A stretch of DNA of 53,430 bases from Desulfatibacillum sp. (GTDB taxonomy: Bacteria; Desulfobacterota; Desulfobacteria; Desulfobacterales; SpSt-501). Below are positions 32,401 through 40,369 of this stretch, one piece after another. Each line of letters begins with the position of its first letter. Position 1 is the first letter of the stretch. The notes under the pieces are model-generated. The model had not been told where the DNA came from, did not search any database, and saw nothing but the letters and a program-made list of their open reading frames with translations. The stretch is from contig DYEU01000002.1 of NCBI GenBank assembly GCA_020725555.1, positions 1 through 53,430 on the forward strand, given 5' to 3'. The position numbers were made by a program, and so were the translations under genes.

Positions 32401-34411
32401 CACCAAGGACCCCTCGACCCAACGGTGGGTGAGCAGGATCTGGAGGGCAAGCGACAGCATGCCGCCCAAGGCCGAGCGCAGCGTCTGGACGGTGAACGCC
32501 GCCAACGCCGTCGTCCCCTACACCGAGGAGACGCTCTCCGGCGACAATTTCCTCTGCAAGCCGATCGGCGACATCATCCACTCGACCCCGGTCGTGGTCG
32601 GGCCGCCGCCCTACTTTTACACCTTCGACAACTACGGGAGCTTCAAGCGCCTCCACAGCCTGACAAATCCGCGGCCCAAGCTGGCCTACGTGGGGTCAAA
32701 CGACGGGATGCTCCACGCCTTCAGCCTCGAAGACGGCGAGGAGAAATGGGCCTTCCTGCCGCGCAGCCTGCACACCAAACTGAACGAGGCGGCGACGGGT
32801 GAGGTCTACAACCCCTGCGCCACCTCCTACTGCCACCGCTATCTCCTCGACGGCTCGCCCCAGGTAGCCGACGTCTACGGATCTTTCGGCGGCTCTTCGA
32901 AACAGTGGCGGACGGTCCTGGTCGTGGGCCAGCGGAGCGGCGGGACCGCCTACACCGCGCTCGATGTCACCTCGGGCCAGTCCCCGGCGGCGACGAACCC
33001 CGACCCGGCGCGCTTCCTCTGGGAGTTCACCGACACCGATCTCGGCCAGAGCTGGTCCGACCCCGCGATCGAGCGCGTGGCCCACGGGACGAGCGACTCC
33101 GCCTGGGGCGTCTTTTTCGGCTCGGGCTACGCCGACAACCCCAACCAGCAGTTCACCAAGGAGGCCTACCTCTTCGGCCTCCAGGCGGACAGCGGCGGCG
33201 GCCTCTGGAAGAACGGCCTAACCAAAGTGAAGCTCATCTCCGAGCGCAAGCGCCTCGACTACAAAGAAATCGCCTCGGCCCCCTTCACCCCCGGAGAGGT
33301 CGTGACCGGCGCGGCGAGCGGGGCCACGGCGAAGGTCGTCTCGGTCGTCGTTTCCGAAGGCGGCCTCGGCACCCTCTACGTCACGAACGCCGCGGGGACC
33401 TTCCAGAACAACGAGGTCTTAAACGGCAGCCTCGGCCACACGGCCAAGGTGAACGGGGTGCTCCAGTTCGTGGAGGCCGGGCAGCCGAACAACGCCCTGG
33501 CCGGCCCGGTCGCGGCGAATTTCAATCCGGGGGACCGCAACGAGGACTGCATCTACGTGGGCGACCTCTACGGCACGATGTTCCGGGTCGACCAGATCGG
33601 AAAGGGGGAGGAGCCCTCGGTGTCGCGGCTCTTCAAGTTCAACCCTTACCCCACGAGCCCCGATGTCAACCCCATCCGCGGCAAGGCGGCCGTCGCCTAC
33701 GGCAGCGAGCCGGAGACGCTCTGGGTCTACTACGGGACCGGCCGCTACGAGACCTCGGCCGACAAGATCAGCAATCACCCACAATACTTCTTCGGCATCA
33801 AGGACGGCAAGACCCCGCGGGAAACGCCGCTCAAGCTCTCCGATCTCGTCTCCCTCGAGGCGCGGTTCACGACCGCGACGGTGGGCGGGGCGACGCGCTT
33901 CGTGCGCACGATCCAGGGGGCGAACCCGGGCAAGAGCCCCTGGGTGTTGCGGCTCTTCTACGGCCAGCCCGGCTGGGGCGGGCCCTCCGCGATCGGCGGC
34001 AGCGAGCGCGTCTTCACCAAGCCGCTCGTCGTGGGCGAGCTCGTCTTCTTCACGACCTTCATCCCGGATGTCGACCCCTGCGGCGGAAGCGGCGACACCT
34101 ACCTCTTCGCTCTCGATTACCGCACGGGGCTTCCCCCGACGAAGCCAGTCTTCGACCTGAACGGCGACGGGAAATTCAACGACGCCGACAAGGTGGTCTT
34201 GAACGGCCAGCCCGTCGTGCCCGTGGGTGTCTACGTCGGCCGGGGGGTCGGCTCGCAGCCGGTCCTCTTCAAGGACACGGTCTTCGTCACCACCTCCTCG
34301 CCGCAGCTGACGGGGGTCGTCGGCGGAAACGAGGCCGTCACGGGCTTGAACGCCTTTCTCGTGAACATCCCGCAAAAGAAGATCCGCATCGAATCCTGGA
34401 AGCACGAATGA
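29441..34411 (+). CDS. pilY1: PilY1-type type IV pilus tip/assembly protein
   Basis: PilY1/PilC proteins sit at the type IVa pilus tip and control adhesion, retraction and surface sensing. The 1656-residue protein has a signal peptide (1-31), two similar beta-domains (about 36-206 and 212-397), a BACON-like Ig domain (404-518), a vWA domain, and the C-terminal PilC beta-propeller (from about 1043, GDIIHSTPVVVG and YVGSNDGMLHAF). MIDAS residues are D541, S543, S545, T813 and D854. A propeller calcium loop DLNGDGKFNDAD begins at 1572. About 190 residues of beta-domain sequence interrupt the vWA between the DLSGSM strand and the KIDVAKTV helix (about 742). No minor pilin genes are adjacent. ATG follows AAAAGGGAGG. 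Confidence 0.93.
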   Translation: MKATPNTFRRMTSLLLLLLGGALLCPLEPEAAERAIEVRLAGSANDAQENALGVVTLNGATLEIGGSYRKLGLRFTNIQIPRNAGISRAYIEFTAAAADGGETVFTIEAQAADNPSEFAALPWNIHVRPTYTQTVSWPMNYAWSTVGEAHQTADIKDLVQKLVNRSGWSSGNAMVFILTGNDAVLRKACSWDADPNKAPKLRIEYTANIIEVPIVQSSDDLYQTVYYPSATTNNGSSMILGGSYANYPALRFQNVDIPEGATINYAALKFTASQDRPAESGYIRILGEKRLNPPTFTTANTTNNPSVYYRRVYSHIIPLTATYVSWSGHPAWSTNQVYTSADIKSVIQEIVGQPGWGTSDKSLVLHLNPLGGTIARHVWTYDGDPAKAPVLYVEFGQVDGGGYSYPAAMQVTTSELGRTCFEGSTADSISFALMNNGGSTLNYTMTLTSAQGTSWLTLYPGGASGTVGPGEEQNFSVSFNTATLKTGTYEAFITFRDANATPTEVSVRVSLHVIKEGSIRCGEIPLYTQNITSPAVMVFLDLSGSMLWEVDLVDEDDVLPVTPNLAPVVQEIVNRDGWRPGNAITFIIEKVSGTGYREARSFDGFNPSKPVFTVSYNDGSGTKTLETAVQRSTDDGDAYSAIPWRWNGGSLVLAQAGNGYGAAVRFDGLTIPKGATIEDARIRFVPYKTLSDPVTVKIRAHASDNSPTFAAAATIQLFESQRPRTAAEVLWNMEPWTGVTIEKKIDVAKTVISELVKDNAISWGFGSWANYYEAGYVSSQDYTKLHVGCRPHTAEHQAKIQSIVAGLETYSSTPFSPSILAGVKYFKGERPDLEYGEYFREASCQPKFLIQITDGQGNVDSTNENVRERVNLLADAGVSAVGLGFGVPLGEQEQIYAFAETANLRGKAYPDDTLYAMHAEDGAGTAIPYLATNKNELIDAFRTILNNVKGAVYYGSAPAATTSTDLGDMVLLASFNAANWTGDLQALTKDPSTQRWVSRIWRASDSMPPKAERSVWTVNAANAVVPYTEETLSGDNFLCKPIGDIIHSTPVVVGPPPYFYTFDNYGSFKRLHSLTNPRPKLAYVGSNDGMLHAFSLEDGEEKWAFLPRSLHTKLNEAATGEVYNPCATSYCHRYLLDGSPQVADVYGSFGGSSKQWRTVLVVGQRSGGTAYTALDVTSGQSPAATNPDPARFLWEFTDTDLGQSWSDPAIERVAHGTSDSAWGVFFGSGYADNPNQQFTKEAYLFGLQADSGGGLWKNGLTKVKLISERKRLDYKEIASAPFTPGEVVTGAASGATAKVVSVVVSEGGLGTLYVTNAAGTFQNNEVLNGSLGHTAKVNGVLQFVEAGQPNNALAGPVAANFNPGDRNEDCIYVGDLYGTMFRVDQIGKGEEPSVSRLFKFNPYPTSPDVNPIRGKAAVAYGSEPETLWVYYGTGRYETSADKISNHPQYFFGIKDGKTPRETPLKLSDLVSLEARFTTATVGGATRFVRTIQGANPGKSPWVLRLFYGQPGWGGPSAIGGSERVFTKPLVVGELVFFTTFIPDVDPCGGSGDTYLFALDYRTGLPPTKPVFDLNGDGKFNDADKVVLNGQPVVPVGVYVGRGVGSQPVLFKDTVFVTTSSPQLTGVVGGNEAVTGLNAFLVNIPQKKIRIESWKHE

Positions 34412-34428
34412 CGGCCCATGAGGGCCGC

Positions 34429-34478
34429 AGGCGGCCGGCGGGGGGGAATAACTCCCTCCCGCCGGCCGCCTCGTTTTT
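34429..34478 (+). terminator. Strong terminator after pilY1
   Basis: An 18-bp GC stem with one G-U pair (arms 34429-34446 and 34454-34471), a seven-base loop and CGTTTTT follow the pilY1 stop. The T-run abuts the stop codon of the convergent amrA gene. Confidence 0.88.
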
Positions 34479-35092
34479 CAGCAGCCCCGCCCGTGTTCCT
34501 CGAAGGCCTGCACGCGGTAGGTCTCGATCTCGGTTCCGGACTCTTTCCAGGCCGTGCGCGGCAGGCCGGCCTTGATGCAGAGCTGGCCGAGAAAGTCTTC
34601 CTTGCGCGGGAGCTGTTCCCAGACCTGGGGCAGGAAGGTGGCCGAGGAGACGCCTCGCTTCAGGATCACCCCGTCACGGCCGGAAACGAGCCGCGCCAGA
34701 AGATCCTGCGGCCCGGAGAAGGCGAGCTTTTGCGGCACGGAGAGAACGCTCACCTCGATGCGCACCCGGTCGAGCTCATCGGGTGCCAGGGGCGAAAAGC
34801 GCGGGTCGTGGAAGGCGGCGTGAAGCGCGTTTCGCCGCACGCCGGCGACCAGCGCATCCGTCGGGGCGAGATTGCCGATGCAGCCGCGGAGCCTCCCCTC
34901 CCGGGTGAGGGTGACGAAGGTCCCGGCGCGCACGGTGAACCGGGGGTCGCGCAGGGCCTCTTCCAGCGCGCACCGCTCGGGATCGGGGAGGCTCTTGCCG
35001 AAGGCCTCGAGGATCGCCTGGCGGGCAAGCGGCGGAAGCCAGCGGCCGATTTCGGGCGGGATGATCCCCGCGGGGTCTTGGGGGTGGGCCAT
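34478..35092 (-). CDS. amrA: AMMECR1-domain protein (AmrA)
   Basis: A 204-residue protein with the AMMECR1 signature LRGCIGNLAPTDALVAGV and the conserved PRFSPLAPDELDRVRIEVSVLS, GVILKRG and ATFLPQVWEQLPRKEDFLGQLC stretches. In many prokaryotes it is component A of the AmmeMemoRadiSam set, with a Memo protein (B) and a radical SAM enzyme (S), of unknown chemistry. Neither partner is in this window. It lies 80 bases after the membrane kinase gene on the same strand and may be co-transcribed with it. Confidence 0.92.
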   Translation of the reverse strand: MAHPQDPAGIIPPEIGRWLPPLARQAILEAFGKSLPDPERCALEEALRDPRFTVRAGTFVTLTREGRLRGCIGNLAPTDALVAGVRRNALHAAFHDPRFSPLAPDELDRVRIEVSVLSVPQKLAFSGPQDLLARLVSGRDGVILKRGVSSATFLPQVWEQLPRKEDFLGQLCIKAGLPRTAWKESGTEIETYRVQAFEEHGRGC

Positions 35093-35172
35093 GGGGCGTC
35101 GCTTTCGGGCGCGCGGGATCTCGCAAAAAGCCTACCCCGAGGAAGCGGTTGCGTCAACGGGTTCCGGGGGCC

Positions 35173-37614
35173 TCAGATCGTGGTCGCCAGCGAGAGCTCG
35201 TCGCCCGGCTCGCCCGGGGGCGCCTCTTCACCGGTTGCGGCCCATTCCTCGCGATGGAGGCCGAGCCACACGCTGTTGAAGAGGACGATCAGGATCTCCC
35301 AGGCGGAGAGGCGGATGTGGCTTTCCGCCTCGAGCCTCGTCCGCAGGGCGGCCTTGCGCTCGCAGAGCGCCTTCAGGGCGCAAAGCCGCTCGAGAAACGC
35401 GGCCCGCTCTTTGAGGGAGGAAGACGGGGGGCCGCCGGATGTGCGCGCCTCAAGCTCTTTTTTCAGAGCGGCGATCCGCGCCGACGGGCAGGAGAGCAGC
35501 TGCCCGGCGACCGGCGAGGAAGCAAAGGGGTTGCTGCCGGAGGCGACCAGTCCCCGGATCCGCTGCTCGAGGAGCTTCGTTTCGTGTTTCAGGGTGCGCG
35601 TCAGGAGCCCCCTTGCCGCCGGCCCGAGGTCCGCCTCGATCCTGCGCAAGAGCGGTTCCGCCGCGCGCAGGCGCAGGCGAAACTCGGATGCCGCGCTCTG
35701 CCAGAAGGCGCGGCTTGCCTCCTCGAAGCGGCCCCGCAGGTCCTCCTTGCCTCTGAGCGCCTCGATCACCTGGGCCTTGGTTTCCGCAAACAGGCGGGCG
35801 GTGCGTTCGAAGAGGAGATCGCCGGTCACGACCTTGAAGACCATCACCAGGACCGCATGCCAGTCCTGGAGGTGCAGCGCCCGCGGCAGCTCCCGGAGCG
35901 CGGCTTCGAGCACCGGGTTGGGGAAGAGGTTCGCGGGGGTCGCGTAATACGGCGTTCCCCCGAGCAGCGGCTGCCGGAGGGGGGCTTCGCCCTCGGGGCG
36001 CGTGAGGACGGCCGTCTCCACGTCGATGAAGCCGAGCGTGTACTCGGCGGGGGTGCGCAGGAAGGCGGGGTAGTTCGCGGGGTCGCCGGCGACGAGCAGG
36101 TTGTCCGGCTTGAGATCCCGCATGGCGACCCCGCGTGCGTTCAACCACGCGAGAAGATCGAGAAGGTGGGAGACGATGCCCGCGACCGCCGTGCGGTTCT
36201 GCTCCAGGGCAAGGCGCCGGGCGAAGCCGCGGATGAGGGCCTGGTAGGCCTCCAGCAGACCCCGGTTTTCGGCGAAGCGGCCGGCGAGGCAGGCGACGAC
36301 CGCCTCGCGCAACCCGGCGGGGGTGTTTTCCATGTCCGCGACGTCCTGCCGCAGCAGGTACTCGACGATCCACCCCTGGATGCGGTAGGCGGCCGCGGCC
36401 GCCGGGAGCCCCCGGCGTTTGACCAGGTCCCGGAGCTCGGCCTCGCAGCGCAGGAAGAACTCGCGCATCTCGAAGCCGAGGGCCTCGTGTTCGGCCCCGT
36501 AGCGTTCGCGGAATTTTTCCGGCTGCCGCACCCATTCGGGCAGCGTGGCGATCTCGGCCTGGAGCAGGGAGCCCGTCTCGTGCAGATCCTCCAGGATCTG
36601 GCTGAGGAAGTAGTAGCGCGAAAGATCCATGAAATAGGCGAACCGGCCGCCGATCTTGAGCGCCTCCTGGTGCTCGGGGTTCTTGCGCAGCCACTGGATG
36701 TAGGTGTCTTCGCGCACCTCCTCGGGCGCCTCGAGGCAGGAGGCGATCTTGTGGACCATGCCCAGGATCACGGCCACCTGGGGGACGATGCACTCCCGGG
36801 GGGCGAGCCGCTCGACGATGTGGCGCTCCTTTTTCAAGCCGGCGACGTAGTCATCGAAACTGCGGATCGGTCGGGGGGGGATCTTGACCACGAGGTGGCG
36901 GTCGAAGATGACGAAATAGCAGGTGCTCTTGCTTCCGCCTTCCTCGCCGATCGGGCCGATGGTCATGCGCCGGCGGACCCAGTCGTCGCCCAGGCGCACG
37001 CGCAGCTCGTAGATGCGATGGATCCCGTTCGGGGCGAGCTGCAGTTGCTGAAAGTCGGCCGGGGCCGTCGGCGGGGCGCCGATCTGCCGGCGGAAGAGCT
37101 GCAGGAAAAAGCGGATCACATCGGCCCGGCCGGGCATTTCGCCTTCGGCCGGCGGCGGGGAGGGACGCGGGGAGGGGGCCTCTTCCGCCGTGGCCCGCCG
37201 TTGCGGGGCGGCCCTGCGCAAGCGGGAAAGGAGAACGAGGGCGAGGGCGGAGGCGGCGAAACCGACGGCGAGAGGGGGGGCGAAGGGGGTTTCCTGCCAG
37301 GCCTGGGCCCCGGCCGGCGCAAGCCGGTGGAAAAGGCCGCTTAGGGCTGCGCCGTGCCGGCGCGCGGCGGCGAGGAGGGAGGCCGTGAACTCCCGCTTCT
37401 CGACCGAGCGGATCGCGGCAACGGGGATGAAGCCGGCTTCCTTCTCATTTTCGTAGTAGACGTCGCCGCCCACCTCCCACACCCGCTCGGCGACGACGAC
37501 CGCCCCGTCGTGGCGCACGATGAGGGTGCGGTTCCACTCATCCCGCGCCGACCAGGCAGCCGCCGCGATCGCCATCGCCAGCGCCGCCGTCGCCAAGCCG
37601 ATCCCCCTGCGCAT
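35173..37614 (-). CDS. Membrane-anchored protein-kinase-like protein
   Basis: The protein has 813 residues. An N-terminal hydrophobic segment (5-20), a short likely extracytoplasmic domain (25-110) and a second membrane helix (114-130) precede a Pro-rich linker and an atypical kinase domain (about 200-600). VAIK-like lysine is K244 (VVKIPP). The catalytic loop is MRDLKPDN (D500, N505). The DFG position reads D531-V-E in GFIDVETA. A 220-residue insert separates the N-lobe from the catalytic loop. The C-terminal 200 residues are helical, with coiled coil (ALKKELEAR) and a last hydrophobic stretch near 775-790. Targets are unknown. Confidence 0.82.
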   Translation of the reverse strand: MRRGIGLATAALAMAIAAAAWSARDEWNRTLIVRHDGAVVVAERVWEVGGDVYYENEKEAGFIPVAAIRSVEKREFTASLLAAARRHGAALSGLFHRLAPAGAQAWQETPFAPPLAVGFAASALALVLLSRLRRAAPQRRATAEEAPSPRPSPPPAEGEMPGRADVIRFFLQLFRRQIGAPPTAPADFQQLQLAPNGIHRIYELRVRLGDDWVRRRMTIGPIGEEGGSKSTCYFVIFDRHLVVKIPPRPIRSFDDYVAGLKKERHIVERLAPRECIVPQVAVILGMVHKIASCLEAPEEVREDTYIQWLRKNPEHQEALKIGGRFAYFMDLSRYYFLSQILEDLHETGSLLQAEIATLPEWVRQPEKFRERYGAEHEALGFEMREFFLRCEAELRDLVKRRGLPAAAAAYRIQGWIVEYLLRQDVADMENTPAGLREAVVACLAGRFAENRGLLEAYQALIRGFARRLALEQNRTAVAGIVSHLLDLLAWLNARGVAMRDLKPDNLLVAGDPANYPAFLRTPAEYTLGFIDVETAVLTRPEGEAPLRQPLLGGTPYYATPANLFPNPVLEAALRELPRALHLQDWHAVLVMVFKVVTGDLLFERTARLFAETKAQVIEALRGKEDLRGRFEEASRAFWQSAASEFRLRLRAAEPLLRRIEADLGPAARGLLTRTLKHETKLLEQRIRGLVASGSNPFASSPVAGQLLSCPSARIAALKKELEARTSGGPPSSSLKERAAFLERLCALKALCERKAALRTRLEAESHIRLSAWEILIVLFNSVWLGLHREEWAATGEEAPPGEPGDELSLATTI

Positions 37615-37704
37615 GAAGCCCCGTTCCTTTGGTGCGCGAAGTCGCCCTTCTGGGTTATCGGTAGCGCCGGGCGATTCTTGAGCGGATTTTCCCGCCGCCG
37701 CCGA

Positions 37705-37733
37705 TTGACCGCAACGGCCGGATCCTCTACGAT
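37705..37733 (+). promoter_or_regulatory. Promoter of the Mut7-C/ATP-grasp/HD operon
   Basis: TTGACC (37705-37710), a 17-base spacer and TACGAT (37728-37733) lie about 40 bases before the GTG of the Mut7-C gene, in the gap to the divergent kinase gene. Confidence 0.55.
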
Positions 37734-37770
37734 TCCATGGCACGGTTTGACCCGGAGGACGGCAGCGCCC

Positions 37771-38316
37771 GTGGAAACGGCCCCTCGTTTCGCCGTCGAA
37801 CGGACCCTCGGCAGACTCGCCCGGCTGTTGCGCATGCTCGGCTTCGACACGATCTCCGAGTGCGAGCACTCCCGCCGCGACTTCACCGCCCGGGTCGACC
37901 CCGGCCGCGTCTTTCTCGCGCGCAGCCGGGGAGGGCGGGGGGAGCCGCATTTCCTCCGCCGCGTGCGGATTCGAAGCGATCGGCCCGCCGACCAGGTGGT
38001 CGAGGTCCTGCGCGCGCTGGGCATCCGGCCCGAGGCGATCCGCCCCTTCCGGCTCTGCCTGCGCTGCAACGAGCCGATCGAGAGGGCCGATCGCGGCGAG
38101 GTGCTGGGCCTCGTGCCCGACTACACCTGGGAGACGAACGAAACTTTCACCCGCTGCCCGCGCTGCCGGCGGGTCTACTGGCGGGGAAGCCACACGGAGC
38201 GGGCGCTGGCGGAGATCCGCTCCTGGATGCGGCGGGCGGAGGGGGAGGCTGGGGGAGGGGAGCCCGAGGGCCCCGCAACCCGCCTTGCGGGAAAGGAGCC
38301 GACGGATTCCGCATGA
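37771..38316 (+). CDS. Mut7-C family RNase-like protein with zinc ribbon
   Basis: A 181-residue PIN-like protein. The opening FAVERTLGRLARLLRMLGFDT is the Mut7-C start, usually D-x-x-L-G-R-L-A-R-x-L-R. The zinc ribbon follows: CLRCNEPI, then FTRCPRCRRVYWRGSH, typical of the C-terminal Mut7-C domain. The usual first acidic residue appears here as Glu (VERTLG). The Glu/Gly-rich tail is probably disordered. I choose GTG 37771, with GGAGG 12 bases upstream; a TTG at 37747 is in frame. The stop overlaps the ATP-grasp start by four bases. Confidence 0.82.
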   Translation: METAPRFAVERTLGRLARLLRMLGFDTISECEHSRRDFTARVDPGRVFLARSRGGRGEPHFLRRVRIRSDRPADQVVEVLRALGIRPEAIRPFRLCLRCNEPIERADRGEVLGLVPDYTWETNETFTRCPRCRRVYWRGSHTERALAEIRSWMRRAEGEAGGGEPEGPATRLAGKEPTDSA

Positions 38317-39104
38317 GCGCTTCGTTCCGGAGACAGGTCGTCGCCCTCGAGGGCCGGCTGCGGAAATGCCGCAACGTGCTCACGCTGGGGGTGCGCCCGG
38401 ATTTCACCGATTACCGCCCGGAGGAGCGCCGCCGGATCCTCGAGGCCGACATCGTCTACTACCCCTCCACGTTTTACGCCGACCTCCTGGATGCCGGCGG
38501 CAAACGGATTTTCCCGAGCTACCACACCTACAAGTGCGCCCAGGACAAGATCCGCCAGACGGCGCTTTTTCAGATGCTCGGCATCCCCCACCCCCGGACG
38601 CGCGTCTTTTACGGCAAGGACCCCGTGCCACGGATCCTCCAGGAGTTCCGCTTCCCCCTGATCGCCAAGATCCCGCGCGGCTCGGCCCTCGGCCGCGGGG
38701 TGTTTCTTCTGCGGGACCGCGCGCAGCTCGAGGCCTACTGCCGCCGGAGCTCCCCCGCCTACATCCAGGAGTACCTGCCGATCGACCGCGACATCCGCGC
38801 CGTCGTGATCGGCTGCCGGGTCGTGCACGCCTACTGGCGGATCGCCCCGGCCGGCGACTTCCGCACCAACCTCGCCGCCGGGGGGCGGGTGGAGCTTTCG
38901 CCCGTGCCCGAGGCGGCCCTCCGGCTCGCCCGCGAAACCGCGCGCGCCTGCGGCTGGAACGACGTCGGCATCGACCTGTGCCGCTGCGGGGACTCCTTTT
39001 TCGTGCTCGAGGCCAACATGAAATACGGCCGGCAGGGCTTTCGCGAGGCCGGCATCGACTACGAGCGCCTCATGGAGGAGCTGATCGAAACCCATGAGAT
39101 CTGA
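38313..39104 (+). CDS. RimK-like ATP-grasp protein
   Basis: A 263-residue ATP-grasp ligase-like protein. The central domain shows KCAQDKIRQTALFQMLGIPHPRTRVF, then FPLIAKIPRGSALGRGVFL with the ATP-binding Lys and Gly-rich loop. IQEYLPIDRDIRAVVIG supplies the adenine-contact Glu, and VGIDLCR...FFVLEANMKYG supplies the Mg-binding Glu and Asn. This matches RimK-type carboxylate-amine ligases that add amino acids to proteins or peptides. Substrate unknown. ATGA overlap with the Mut7-C gene and an 11-base overlap with the HD gene suggest equal production of all three. Confidence 0.87.
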   Translation: MSASFRRQVVALEGRLRKCRNVLTLGVRPDFTDYRPEERRRILEADIVYYPSTFYADLLDAGGKRIFPSYHTYKCAQDKIRQTALFQMLGIPHPRTRVFYGKDPVPRILQEFRFPLIAKIPRGSALGRGVFLLRDRAQLEAYCRRSSPAYIQEYLPIDRDIRAVVIGCRVVHAYWRIAPAGDFRTNLAAGGRVELSPVPEAALRLARETARACGWNDVGIDLCRCGDSFFVLEANMKYGRQGFREAGIDYERLMEELIETHEI

Positions 39105-40272
39105 GACGATCGACCTGAAACGCCTGCGCGAGGAGCTCGACCGCCGGCAGGCGGGGGAGCTTTCGCCCCATGCCACGCCGAACGCGGCCGCCTCGCGGCG
39201 GGAGCACGAGGCCTTTCTCGAGGAGGGCTGGCGCCAGGTATTTTCCGTGGACAGCGACCGGATTCTCCATTCGCTCGCCTACGCACGCTACATCGACAAG
39301 ACCCAGGTCTTCTACCTCGTCCGCAATGACCACATCACGCACCGCGTGCTCCACGTGCAGCTCGTCTCCAAGATCAGCCGCACGATCGGCCGCTTCCTCG
39401 GGTTAAACGAGGACCTCATCGAGGCCGTCGCCCTCGGGCACGACATCGGCCACACCCCCTTCGGCCACGACGGGGAGCGCTTTCTCTCCGAGCTCTGCCG
39501 GGAGCACGGCATCGGGGCCTTCCAGCACAACGTGCAGAGCGTCCAGTTTCTCGACCGCGTCGAGCGCAAGGGCCGGGGCTGGAACCTCACCCTGCAGACC
39601 CTGGACGGCATCCTCTGCCACGACGGCGAGGTGCACAGCGAGGAGCTCGCCCCGCGGCCGGGGAAGAGCTTCGCCGCGCTCGCCGAGGAGATCCGCGCGA
39701 AACAGGAGAACCCCGACCTCGAGCTCGTCCCCATGACCCTCGAGGGCTGTGTCGTGCGCATGGCGGACACGATCGCCTACATCGGCCGCGACATCGAGGA
39801 CGCGATCCGCCTGGGTCTCATCCGGCGGGAAGAGCTGCCGCAGGAGTGCACGCGGGTTCTCGGCGACACCAACGGCCGCATCGTCTTCACGCTCACCAGC
39901 GATCTCGTGCGCATGAGCCGGGGGCGGCCGAGCGTGCGTTTCAGCCCGGAAGTCTCGCGGGCCCTGAAGGCGCTCAAGGAGTTCAACCTGGAGCGCATCT
40001 ACCTCAACCCGGCGATGAAACCCCACACGGCGCGGATCCGCGATCTCTTCCGCCTCCTCTTTTCGCGCTACCTCGACGATCTCGAGCGCGGCCGCGAAGA
40101 GTCGGTGCTTTTCCGCGGGTTTCTCCACGGCATGGATGCGCGCTACGCCGCCGAACACCGGCCGGCGGAGATCGTGCGCGATTTCATCGCCGGGATGACC
40201 GATCGCTATTTCCTCGAGCAATGCCCCCCGGAGCTCCGTCCCGCGCCGGTCGAATGCCCGGGCGGGGTCTGA
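39094..40272 (+). CDS. HD-domain dNTP triphosphohydrolase-like protein
   Basis: A 392-residue protein of the dGTPase family, which splits dNTPs to deoxynucleosides and triphosphate. Metal-site residues: H83 (ITHRVLH), the H116-D117 pair with H120 and H125 in LGHDIGHTPFGHDGE, and a later D in RMADTIAYIGRDIED. The LAYARYIDKTQVF and QHNVQSVQFL stretches are typical dGTPase-like features. The start lies inside the end of the ATP-grasp gene. Its exact nucleotide substrate cannot be read. Confidence 0.9.
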   Translation: MRSETIDLKRLREELDRRQAGELSPHATPNAAASRREHEAFLEEGWRQVFSVDSDRILHSLAYARYIDKTQVFYLVRNDHITHRVLHVQLVSKISRTIGRFLGLNEDLIEAVALGHDIGHTPFGHDGERFLSELCREHGIGAFQHNVQSVQFLDRVERKGRGWNLTLQTLDGILCHDGEVHSEELAPRPGKSFAALAEEIRAKQENPDLELVPMTLEGCVVRMADTIAYIGRDIEDAIRLGLIRREELPQECTRVLGDTNGRIVFTLTSDLVRMSRGRPSVRFSPEVSRALKALKEFNLERIYLNPAMKPHTARIRDLFRLLFSRYLDDLERGREESVLFRGFLHGMDARYAAEHRPAEIVRDFIAGMTDRYFLEQCPPELRPAPVECPGGV

Positions 40273-40369
40273 ACGGCCGGGAGAGAAAAGGGTTGAGTTT
40301 TCGACGCGGATCCATTAACCAGAAACAGGCCGGCGCTTGCCGGATCAGCTTCAAAATCGAGGCGTTGCC

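Noticed and set aside
37354-37770. In-frame extension of the Mut7-C gene by 139 codons upstream
   Set aside because: It runs antisense through the start of the kinase gene, while the domain begins right after GTG 37771.
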